Of a stretch of 31,785 bases of DNA, positions 21,103 through 29,866 are shown one piece after another. Position numbers and translations under genes: made by a program. Source of the stretch: Blastocladiella britannica (taxonomy: Eukaryota; Blastocladiomycota; Blastocladiomycetes; Blastocladiales; Blastocladiaceae). The stretch is from contig MU624684.1 in assembly GCA_025349905.2 (NCBI GenBank), positions 1-31,785 on the forward strand. The letters are read 5' to 3'. The notes under the pieces were generated by a model. The model ran no database searches, was not told the DNA's origin, and was given only the letters and a program-made list of their open reading frames with translations. Every line of letters begins with the position of its first letter. Within the stretch, counting starts at the first letter, position 1.

Positions 21103-21610
21103 TATTATGCGACTTTGTGTTGGACAAGAATAATGTATATTTTCTTTCGAGATTCGAGAGGCATAGAGGGGCCAATGTAGCCTTCAAATACAACCCCCAG
21201 GTTGGCTAGGATGACGTGTAATATACCAATCATCGCGGAAGTAGTTACAAATCAGTTGCGATCGCCGTCAACCCTCATGGCACATCAGTGGCGTTTCGTA
21301 CATAATCAATCAGTCATAATAAAAATTAGCGTGAATAATAATATTTTTTCCCCTCATTTTCTATTCAAGCTGTCCACAATCGCATCGCGTCGGAAAGACT
21401 AATCGATTTTATATTTTCCTCGGGGAACCATAAATCAGCATTTCGTGTTTAACGCGTGTGTGTACGCGGAGGAGATCGTCTCCGGTCTGCAAAACAAAGC
21501 AAGTAAGCTGGAGCTGAGAAGGAAACGGTTGCATTTGCGATTTGTGAAAAAAAAGTGGTCGTTAAAGTTTGAAGTATCACCTGATACTCACCTGATGCGT
21601 TGCCATGCCG
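21103..21610. other. Intergenic region between lipase start and chitinase 1 stop
   Basis: About 508 bp, AT-rich, upstream of the lipase gene and downstream of chitinase 1 on the same strand. It holds the lipase promoter and chitinase 3' end. On the minus strand a GTGAGT (21591-21586) lies 20 nt after the chitinase stop and a TTTTGCAG ends at 21487, which would fit a 3'-UTR intron of 105 bp. No gene is supported here; the short open frames have no recognisable content. Confidence 0.4.
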
Positions 21611-23355
21611 TCACTGCAGCCCCATGCCCGCCCGAATCCCGCGCACGAGATCGCCGTTCTTGTCCATCGACTGCTCCCACCAGAACGCGCCGGCCAGCTG
21701 CCGGGCCACAATAGCTTGGCCTTTACGTTTTGCCGACGCCGCGTCCTCGCCACTCATCCAGATCCCGTCGGCGACGCTCCAGTACGAAGGCACGCCAGCA
21801 CCAGCCGGATCCACCGATGTCTGGTAGTGCGGCATGATACGTGACTTTAGATCGTCATACTCGACATTCCCGGATTCGACCGTCCCCGCCGGAATGCTAC
21901 CGTACGGCACACCTGCGGCCCCCGGGTTGGTGGGGTTGAACTTGACCTGGGCAAATGCACGGGCATAGAATGGCACACCAAGAGCAATCTTGGATGGCGA
22001 CAGGCCCTTCGCAATGTAGCCTTTTTTATTTCGATTGTCAGTACCCCAAAAAAGAAAAAGAAGTGAGACAACGAACCATCAATCGTCGATAACGTGTCCG
22101 GAATGCTAGCGTGGGGCCCAGTGACCGAGGACCATGACCCCTCATAGTCGTAGGTCATGATGTTGACCCAGTCGACGTATTTGGCAAACGCAGTCATGTC
22201 GTATTTTGAGTACACTTCCTGCGATGCGCCCGTGGCCACCGTGAGCAAGTAGGGCTCTGCTCGGCCCGTACGTGCTGCCAGAACGGTGAGTGCCGCACGA
22301 AGATCTGCGAGGAGCTGCGCATAGTAGCCCGGATCTGCCGGATTCGCAACTGTGCCGGGGCCGCCCTCGGTGCCTGGGTACTCCCAACTGTGATTTTTTT
22401 TATTTCAGTTCCGGTTTTATTGGACATGGAATGAGGCTACGCACTCGATATCGACGCCATCAAACTTGTACTGTACAATAAAGTCCATGATGGACTGGAC
22501 AAGCGTTGCCCGAGCCGCAGTCGTACGTGTGGCTGACGAGAAGCCTATGCGACAAAAATGAATACGGTGCAAATCGAGAAAAAAAGTTTGGAAAACGTAC
22601 TCGCGCTCCAACTCCAACCGCCGATGCTGATGAGCGACCGGAGTCCCGGATTACGGCGACGGACAGGTGACCGGGGATCGTTCAATACACCAATGGCTCC
22701 TTGGAACGCTACCGGCTTTGCTGTCGCAGGATCCGTCAAGGTGAACACACGATCAACGTCGCCCCACTGGTCTCCAACCGCGATTTTCCCCCCGGCAATG
22801 TTAGCGAATGCCTAGCTCCGTTTTTTCTAGTTAGGTTGATCAACAGCAGCTATAACTAAAACGTACATAATTCACATGCGTCAGCAGCTCCACCGGCATG
22901 TCCTGAGGGAAGTAGTTCCGAGGCGCATACTGAGACCACGATGCGTAGTAGGCGACCAATTTCTTGGCCGAAATCGCTGGTGGCGGCGGAGGCAATGGCG
23001 TCGAAGTAGGCGTCGTCGTTGTCGTCGACAATGTCGGGCTCGGCAGCGCAGTCTTTGTTGTGGTTGAAGACGCCAGAGTGGTGCTTGAAGTACGGTGACT
23101 CGTGACGGTGACAGTGCTCACCAGAGTTGATTTGATCGTGCTTGTTGAACGTGAAATCGAGGATGTTGTTGACGCTTTGCGAGTCGAGGTGACCGTCACC
23201 GTGCGCAACTTTGTCACAGTAACCGTGGAAGTGGATTTTGGAGAAGATGACAGGGGCGCCGCAAGTGCGACTTGGCTGGTGCTGCACCATGCGAGGAAAG
23301 CGAGTGCTAGAATCAAGACGATCTTGCAAGTGGGAAAGCGGCGAGTGATTGACAT
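21611..23355 (-). CDS. Secreted GH18 chitinase 1 with Ser/Thr-rich N-terminal stalk
   Basis: GH18 enzymes hydrolyse chitin by substrate-assisted catalysis. Exons 23355-22867, 22811-22601, 22544-22445, 22387-22077 and 22020-21611 give 506 aa. A signal peptide covers about residues 1-32 (IVLILALAFLAW core, ending near VALAAP). Residues 33-125 are a Ser/Thr/Val-rich stalk, likely O-glycosylated. The barrel starts at KKLVAYYASWSQYAP; SLISIGGW is strand 3; the catalytic motif is FDGVDIDWEYPG with Asp265, Asp267 and the acid Glu269; MTYDYEGSWS and AFWWEQSMD complete the active site. All key residues are present. Introns are 55-57 bp; the third splits the Asp267 codon after GA. No chitin-binding module is seen. 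A likely role is cell-wall remodelling or attack on chitinous hosts or debris; which one cannot be told. Confidence 0.93.
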
Positions 23356-23677
23356 GGTTTTTTTTGTGTGTCTATTGTAAAAAGTGCTTGATTCGGCGTA
23401 GAGTGAAATATGGAGTGCAATAAGTAAAAAGTCGGAGTGGAAATGCGAGGGCAGTGTCTGCAAATTAACAGTATATATCTGAGTGTATAAGTGAAAAACG
23501 AAAGAGGAAAGTGCGAGAGGATCCGTTGGGAACATTGATTGTGGTTTGGGAAACACTTCATTTTGAAACAAAGCAGAGCATTTTGGCAATTTCAAGCGGC
23601 AATTTCCAACCTGACGCACAAGTACCCCACAGTATCCAATAAAAGAATATAAACAGTCAAATCCATGAAATAAATAA
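23356..23677 (-). promoter_or_regulatory. Upstream region of chitinase 1
   Basis: A 322-bp spacer between the chitinase 1 start and the stop of the next minus-strand gene. On the minus strand it contains a TATATA element near 23473-23478, about 120 bp before the ATG, and a run of A on the coding strand close to the start (23357-23364 as T on plus). No other site recognised. Confidence 0.4.
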
Positions 23678-25495
23678 CTACACGAGCCGATCCCAGTCAA
23701 GAGAGTCAAACGCATCGTCCTCCGTCGGATCGACGCTCCTTGTCAGCTGCTGCGCCGTCGTCGTCGGCGCCGCATTCAACTCCCCATTGGCGGCGGCGCC
23801 ACGGCCGCTGCTGCCGCTCACTGCGCGGCGGCGATCTATGTAAAATGCACGCGGTGTTGGGGGAAAGTCAAGGCCGTACGTCGGGGGTATATAACTTGGA
23901 TACATCCGGTTAGCGCCGCCCATGGCCGCAAAGGCGGCATTGGCGGTGGGGGGTACTGCAATAGATTGGTGCACGATCGGGGGGTGATGAGGATTCGGGC
24001 GCGGTCGTGTTGTTGGAGTGGTCACGTTTGCGCCAGATGGCAAGAGATATGGGAGGTGCCTGCCGAAAATTGAGCCAACGCCGCTGCCGGTGCTGCCGTC
24101 AAAGAAATAGTTGGTCGGCTCATCCTCTGGGGATGAGGAGGGGAGGGATGACGGCGGCGGAAAGGTCGCGGTGGATGCAATGTACGAGCGCCACTCGGCC
24201 GGCACAGCTGGACCGAGAGGCAGTCCACTTGGGAGCCGGTGATTCGAGCTGTTGCTGCTGCTGTAAGCATTGCGAGGTGGCTGATCGTTTGGCATGCGGC
24301 CCGAGCCCGACTCCAAATGAAATGGATCAGCCCTCCACGCGCGACCCACACGACCAGGAGCGGGACGGGACCCACGACCACCACCGCTTGGCGCCATTGG
24401 TGTGGCAGCGGCGGCAAGGGCCGAGTGCATACGCGCCGCACGCGCCGCTGAAACGGCCGAATCTCGCATGGGCCGGGTAGGATCGTACGTCGGGAGGGAC
24501 AAAGCAGCAGCCGCCGTCATGGACCGCGTGGGACGGGTCGGCAACGGCGGCACAGCAAAGGAGGTGGAGGAGGATGAGGACGACGACGACGCAGTAACCG
24601 CCGTAGCGAATGCAATCGGGATGGAAGGCAATGGGGGCGGCGGCGACAGGGACCGCGAGTGCAAGTGGGGAGAAGTGTGTGGGGACGCAGAGCGGGCGGC
24701 CACCGCGGCAGCGTGGGTGCGGGCGGCGCGCAGAGTTGGGCCCAGCGGATCGTCGTCGTGCTCCGTGTCCGACGACGACCTCGACCATGCGGCGGCGGCG
24801 GCAGCGTTGGTGGCACGGCGACGGCGTCGATGCAGGTACCGCGCCTGGCCGGGCGGCATCGCTGCTGCAGAGTACACCCGTCTCCCTCCAGTGGGGATTC
24901 CGGCCGCATCACAGTCGTCGCCTTCAATACCGTCGTCGTCGTCACTTTGCCCCGCGGCGCGATCGTTCACCTCGACGTCCTCCTCGAGATCATCATCATC
25001 GTCGTCGTCATCGTCATCGCCGTCCGTTACCACGACGCCAAAGCCAAAGTACCCCAGGGAATCCGTGGGCGAAGCAGTAGAGGCAGGGGAGTGTGGCGGC
25101 GGTGGGGACGGGGGCACACGTGGGTGCGCCTGCATGTAGTTGAGGGCAATCGCGGCAGCGTCAGCAGCAGCAGCATGGGAGTTGGCGCTGGGGTATGGCA
25201 GGGCACGGTGCAGGGGACGTCGGGTTCGCCGCAAGCGAGCCAAGTTGGCAGCGAGCAGACCGCCACCGAGACCACTGCCGCTTCCGCCCGAGCAGCAGGG
25301 ACAGCCTGCGTGCGATGCCGCCGGGTGGTGAGATGAGGGCGACGCCGGCGAGTGCAAAGGGTTGTGAGTGGGCACAGCAGAAGTAGCTGGTGGTGGTCGC
25401 AGAGGAAAGCGGAGGGCCAGCGGCGACAGGCGGGTAGCGTCAGAGCGGCGAAGACGGGCGCGGCGCGAGGCCGAGGTCGGGAGCGGGTTACCCAT
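23678..25495 (-). CDS. Low-complexity protein of unknown function (605 aa)
   Basis: I do not recognise this gene. A single uninterrupted frame of 605 codons starts at an ATG (MGNPLPTSASRRARLRRSDA). The N-terminus is Arg-rich; near residue 63 there is a Cys cluster in a Gly/Ser context (GCPCCSGGSG). An acidic run of ten Asp plus Glu lies at about 158-172, with a second acidic stretch soon after. The rest is Ala, Ser and Pro-rich with short Ser, Gly and Pro repeats; the end (DDAFDSLDWDRLV) is acidic and aromatic, like a short interaction motif. There is no signal peptide or membrane helix. It is almost wholly disordered. The opposite strand also has a long frame, so coding is likely rather than certain; length, an ATG start and a GC-rich third position favour it. 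Confidence 0.6.
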   Translation of the reverse strand: MGNPLPTSASRRARLRRSDATRLSPLALRFPLRPPPATSAVPTHNPLHSPASPSSHHPAASHAGCPCCSGGSGSGLGGGLLAANLARLRRTRRPLHRALPYPSANSHAAAADAAAIALNYMQAHPRVPPSPPPPHSPASTASPTDSLGYFGFGVVVTDGDDDDDDDDDDLEEDVEVNDRAAGQSDDDDGIEGDDCDAAGIPTGGRRVYSAAAMPPGQARYLHRRRRRATNAAAAAAWSRSSSDTEHDDDPLGPTLRAARTHAAAVAARSASPHTSPHLHSRSLSPPPPLPSIPIAFATAVTASSSSSSSSTSFAVPPLPTRPTRSMTAAAALSLPTYDPTRPMRDSAVSAARAARMHSALAAAATPMAPSGGGRGSRPAPGRVGRAWRADPFHLESGSGRMPNDQPPRNAYSSSNSSNHRLPSGLPLGPAVPAEWRSYIASTATFPPPSSLPSSSPEDEPTNYFFDGSTGSGVGSIFGRHLPYLLPSGANVTTPTTRPRPNPHHPPIVHQSIAVPPTANAAFAAMGGANRMYPSYIPPTYGLDFPPTPRAFYIDRRRAVSGSSGRGAAANGELNAAPTTTAQQLTRSVDPTEDDAFDSLDWDRLV

Positions 25496-25847
25496 AAAAT
25501 TCTTTTTGGTTTTACTCTTATGGAAGGGCGCTCTCGGTGACGGTCAGTGCCAGTCAGTCGGTCCTGTTAGGGTTAAGAGAGCTGAGGTACGAGGGCGCGG
25601 CGCTTTTGTTAATAATCACCAAAAAAAACGAAAGTAAGTTGGGAGACCCCGATCAGGGAACACTTCCGAGATCTGAATGGGATCACCACTACTGCGCTAG
25701 TGGGCGTATACTGCGCATACGTACTGCGCACTCGTTCCCGAATTCGGTCCTATATCGTTTTTTTCCTTGTTCGTTTTTTTCCGAGAGAGGCCTTGGCTCC
25801 GTTTTTGTGAGGTGCCTGTTTTCAAACATATCAAAATAGCTCCAACT
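25496..25847. promoter_or_regulatory. Divergent spacer with repeated ACTGCGC elements
   Basis: A 352-bp gap between the outward-facing starts of the low-complexity gene and the GSKIP-like gene. It contains three copies of ACTGCGC at 25691-25697, 25710-25716 and 25723-25729; the last two extend to ACTGCGCA. These lie 120-160 bp before the plus-strand ATG and could be a factor-binding cluster. A TTTTTTCC-rich leader follows. Confidence 0.45.
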
Positions 25848-26328
25848 ATGACGCTCGCAGAGAACACCCTTGCCTACTATCGCGACCTGCTCGTCGCTGA
25901 CGCCGACCTTGTGCACTACCATACTCGGGATATTCATGAAGGAGAACCACCACTGAGGAATCGCGTCCTCTCGCCCACCTCGACGCTGGTCTTTGTGCAC
26001 ACCACGAGCGATCGCTCGCAGGTCGACGCCGTCGTAGTAGCCATCTCCGAGCGCGCCTACACCGTCCGTTCCAATTTTACAATTTATGCTCTTATGCCGC
26101 TACGGACTAACATTTCCTTCAAAAAAGATTGTGTCGGTCAGGCCGTGCACGCGTATTGATGCGACCGACCAAGCAGTCGTCGAATCCACTGAGAAACTTT
26201 GCGGTAGCCGATTCGACACGTTCGAGGCGCTGCTCAACGCTGTCGGTGGCCGCGCACACCAGGCCAGCTTCTCGGCGAGCGTCTCGGCCAAGTTACTGGC
26301 CGCTCTTGGCAGCACACGAACGGACTGA
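25848..26328 (+). CDS. Small GSKIP-domain-like protein
   Basis: Exons 25848-26063 and 26128-26328 give 138 aa. The second half follows the GSKIP domain pattern: two beta strands (LVFVHTTSDRSQVDAVVVAI, then AYTIVSVRP), then FDTFEALLNAVG and a final helix ending SAKLLAAL. In animals GSKIP binds GSK3 and PKA; the same domain sits at the N-terminus of CLU mitochondrial-distribution proteins. No CLU region follows here, so it would be a stand-alone form. The intron has donor GTCCGT, a CTAAC branch-like motif and an A-run acceptor; joining keeps phase and the strand pattern. The assignment rests on pattern similarity remembered from the family, not on invariant residues, so it is tentative. It would be a cytosolic adaptor. 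Confidence 0.5.
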
Positions 26329-26552
26329 CTGAGCTGCGCTGCGCTGCGCCCGCTGCATCACCCGCAGCCACGGAACAGGTAGCGCGTAAAATCCCGGGCG
26401 TGTGATTGTTGATCCAAAACAAGAAAGTTTCCCCCCACGACTTCAACCTTCTCGACGAGCTCCTCCTCTTTAAAAAATCGGCGCATTCCCTCAACTTTTT
26501 CCTTGCAGTCAATTTTATTCATATACCGGAATACACTATCATATATACTGAA

Positions 26553-28441
26553 ATGTTGCGCAAATATACCCCTGCGGCGGCGCTGCTGCTGGTAGCCCTA
26601 CTTGCAACCTCGGTCCTTGCTTCGGTGCCCAGCGGTAAAGTCAACGTTGCATACTACCCAAACTCTCGCGTCTACCAGGGCTACCCGGTGACCTCGCTCC
26701 CGGTCGAGGAGCTCACCCATGTAGTGTACGCCTTTGCCAATGTCCGTCCCGACGGCTCGGTCGTGTACTCGGACCCGTGGATCGACGCCCAGCAGCAGGT
26801 GACGGTCATGTCCAACCCGGACGGCACCGGCGTTCCGCTGACCTTCAACGGCCAGATTGCGCTGCTCAACAACTGGAAGAGCCCTATCCGCAAGCGCAAC
26901 CGTGCCCTGCGCTCGCTGATCTCAGTCGGTGGGTGGACCGGAAGTCAGTGTATGTACAATTTCTTTTATGGGAGTGGATCCGATCAAGAAGGTCCTCAAT
27001 CACCTTAAATAGACTTTTCGTCGATCGCGGCCTCGCCCACTTTGCGCAAGGCATTTGCCAACTCGCTGGCCGCCTTTATTGATGTCAATGGCTTTTCCGG
27101 TGTCGATATTGAGTACGTCTCTTTTTTTCTTTACCTAATGAAAGGTAATCTGATTTCGCCTTGAAACAGCTGGGAGTTCCCCGGTCTCCCCGGCGCCGCC
27201 GGCACCCCGTACTCGGATGCCGACCCCGCCAACTTTGTCCTGATGCTCAACGACATCCGTGCCGCGTTCACTGCTCAGCAAAAGAAGCTCGCTCTCACTG
27301 AGCCCTACATCTTGACGGCGGCCGTCTCGGGCGCCTTTGGCAAGTACAAGATCCTGGATCTGGTTGGCATGTCCAAGGCTGTTGACGTGCGTTCTCTTAT
27401 GTGCTTTTCATCCTATGTCCAGTCACTCACTCGCCAAAAACGACTGATCAGTTCATGCTCATGATGGCGTACGAGTTCTCGGGCGTGTGGTCGGCGTACA
27501 CTGGTCATGCGACTCCGTGGACCCTGGTCAATGTTGCCATCAGCGGTTCGTCTCTTTTCTCTTTTCCGCCTTTTTGCAAAGGAGTTACACAGCTCATTCA
27601 AATACAACGTAAAAAAAATGTAACAGACTGGATCACCACCTGGGGTGTGCCCGCCAACAAGATCGTTCTCGGTCTGGCGTTCTATGGAAAGTCCTTCTCT
27701 GGCGTGTCGCTCGACCCCGAAAACATTGCCTACCCCGGCAACTCCTTCACCAACAACCCTGCGCCGCCCGGCACGTTCGAGTCCGGAGTGGTGACGTTTG
27801 ACGATCTGGCCGCCAACTACTTCCGCGACGGCACGTCGTACACGCGCTGGGTGGACCCGGTCGAGCATGTGCCCGTGCTGGCGTCCAAGCAGACCGGCAT
27901 TTGGATCTCGTACGAGGACTACCCGTCGATCTACGCCAAGGGCGCGCTGGTGGCGGCCCGTAAGTTGCGCGGCGTGTTTTCTTGGGACCCGTCGTTTGAC
28001 CGTGGACCCGAGCTCGTGTACGCCGCGGTGAATGGCATGGCCAAGCCCAGCGACTGCCCCAAGTATTCGACCGCCACTACCCCACCCAATGCTGCCAAGT
28101 CCACCGCCACCCCGGCCCCGGCGGCTGCCAAGGCTGCTGCCCCTGCTGCCGTCAGCGTCGCTTCTGTCGCCGCCGCTGCCGATGCGCCCGCTTCACCTCA
28201 GCTGCTGGCGGTTGCTGCCAACAGCCCGGCGCACCCGGCGTCGGCATCGCAGCCCCCCAACAACGGCCAGTCGGTGGTTAAGGCGCAGCTGGACGGTGCC
28301 ACCTGCGCCGAGAACTCGATCGAGTGCATTGGCTCGACTGCCATCCGCGCATGCGTCAATGGCAAGTGGGCGGTGTCGGCGGCCAAGGCCGGCGAGCGCT
28401 GCGCCATTGTCAGCGGCGTTGCTGTCATGGTCCTTGCTTGA
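26553..28441 (+). CDS. Secreted GH18 chitinase-like protein 2 with altered catalytic motif and C-terminal Cys module
   Basis: Exons 26553-26949, 27013-27112, 27170-27386, 27452-27545 and 27627-28441 give 540 aa. A signal peptide covers residues 1-24 (LLLVALLATSVLA). The GH18 barrel starts at once (KVNVAYYPNSRVYQGYP). Strand 3 is SLISVGGWTGS. The DxxDxDxE motif reads FSGVDIDWEFPG: Glu168, Asp166 and Asp164 are kept, but the first Asp is Ser161. The MxYD element is MMAYEFSG, with Asp replaced by Glu. FSWDPSFD closes the barrel. An Ala/Pro/Ser linker (about 410-490) leads to a module with four Cys (CAENSIECIGSTAIRAC to AGERC), resembling a small chitin-binding fold (CBM19-like, tentative), and a short hydrophobic end. 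It may be weakly active or a chitin-binding lectin. It lacks the intron found at the HVxY/AFA junction in chitinases 1 and 3. Confidence 0.92.
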
Positions 28442-28586
28442 ATTTTTTTTTTTTTTAAGATGCCCTCTCTCTGTGTTGGACATTCTCTTTCGGAGTGCCC
28501 TCTCTTCCTCATTGCAATGTTTTCGATTTCTTCATCCACGCACTAAGAAAAAAAGCTTTTTTTTTTGCACATCAAGTACTTTGGAA

Positions 28587-29526
28587 TCACATAGGAGGCG
28601 GAGGAGGTGGAGGTGGCGGCAGAGGAAGCTGATCCATTCCAGCAGTGCTCCAGGCAAACATGTCCGGTGGAGGGGGAGGCGGCGGAGGCAAAGATCCAGC
28701 ATCGCCACCAGCAGGCCAACCACCAAAGTCTGCCATTGGCGGAGGCGGAGGCGGCGGCGGTAATGCATATGCCATGTCTTGCATCCCACCCCATAAATTG
28801 GCATCCGTGGGTGGCGGTGGGGGAGGTAAAGGCATGGCGTACTCGACGCCGTTGGGAGACGATACTGCGGCCAGAGGAGGAGGAGGCGGCGGTGGGGGAA
28901 GTGCGGCGGCGCCAACAAGATCCGTTTCAATTCCGCTGGAAGGCAGGTCCATCAACGGGGGCGGCGGCGGTGGAGGCGGTACATCAACGCCATCAGCAGG
29001 GTGCTTGAGCGATCCGCTTGCCACTGATCTCGCCAGCGACAAGGGGGCAGCGGCCACGGCTGGAATGGTGGTAGAAGGTGCTGCCCGATCCACGGCGCCA
29101 AGCAAGTCGCCCAGGGAGCCCGCCGCGGTATCTGTCGCGCCGGGGTCCTCTGGATCCGCAAATTCGGCCCGAGTTGCGCTGATCTATGCTTTCAATTGTT
29201 AACGCTGTATATACTGCAGGAGACTTGAATAACAAACCTTTTTCTCGACAAATCCGACATGACGCTCAAGCTGGCCAAGCCGATCATTGACTGCGGCAAT
29301 CTTATTGAGGGACATGTGCTCTGTGGAACGGATAAGAAATTTAGCTCGGATCTGCCAGTGCTTGGCTGAGAAAAAAAAAATCTAGTACTGTACCAAAGGT
29401 GCTGACAAAGTGGGCCAGCTTCTCGATGCCCGTGGCAAGATCGTCGACCACGCGCCGGCGACGAACGGGATCTTCGGACACGCCTGCTCCAGTTGCCGTG
29501 GTAGCGGGGGCGGGTGCTGGTGTCAT
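28587..29526 (-). CDS. BRICK1/CCDC53-like coiled-coil protein with C-terminal polyproline array
   Basis: Exons 29526-29394, 29320-29238 and 29183-28587 give 270 aa. After a short Pro/Ala N-terminus, residues about 22-80 form a heptad coiled coil ([20 protein letters not shown], then [20 protein letters not shown]). It aligns without gaps to BRICK1 (HSPC300) of the SCAR/WAVE complex, and nearly as well to CCDC53 of the WASH complex. Both are small subunits that hold Arp2/3-activating assemblies together. After a Ser/Ala linker come six proline blocks of 8, 8, 6, 8, 8 and 9 residues, spaced about 20 residues apart, each preceded by a hydrophobic residue, as in profilin-binding FH1 regions. No WH2 or acidic Arp2/3-binding motif is seen. 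True BRICK1 is about 75 aa and ends after the coiled coil, so the proline array is an addition. The coiled coil is well supported; which complex it joins is inference. Confidence 0.7.
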
Positions 29527-29866
29527 TGTTTGTTTTCCCCTGCAAAGAGATGGAATGAAAACTTCAAAATGGGAAAGGCTCGCACGTGAACTTGCGACAG
29601 CTCATAAAAATGCTCGGCCGAGGCGCCTGTACTGACCGTACCTTGACCGAAAGCGTATGAATCAGCCGAGGACCAACTTCGGAATCCTCGGGCCGTCATT
29701 AAAGCGCTAGGATAGCGATTTTGAGATGTTGGAGCGTTCCGAACCGTTTCCCATCCCGTTCATTTCGTGCCCACAACAACGGAGCAGGCTACATAAACCA
29801 TGCTCTCTTCCTCGCGGGTCGTATACACTTCAACCCTACCCTACTTTTCACTTCACCATATACATC
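29527..29866. promoter_or_regulatory. Divergent spacer between the coiled-coil/polyproline gene and chitinase 3
   Basis: A 340-bp gap between outward-facing starts. It has an inverted repeat CCGAGGA / TCCTCGG at 29666-29672 and 29685-29691, and a nearby CTCGGCCGAG palindrome at about 29612-29621. A pyrimidine-rich leader precedes the chitinase ATG. Function of the inverted repeats is not known. Confidence 0.45.

Noticed and set aside
24402..25139. 245-codon plus-strand open frame opposite the 605-aa protein
   Set aside because: Low-complexity Ala/Arg/Ser repeat mirror. The minus frame is longer, starts with ATG and is uninterrupted. Left as a shadow, with the strand question noted.
25567..25575. 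Telomere-like TTAGGGTTA
   Set aside because: Only one and a half units in an intergenic spacer; expected by chance.
26553..28441. Chitinase 2 as a frameshifted pseudogene
   Set aside because: The breaks between frames all coincide with GT-AG introns of 57-81 bp, and phase is kept across each join.
28587..28990. Proline-coding triplet repeats as a CRISPR or tandem satellite array
   Set aside because: The repeats are imperfect CCN codons in one frame, with unique spacers that keep the reading frame of a spliced gene.
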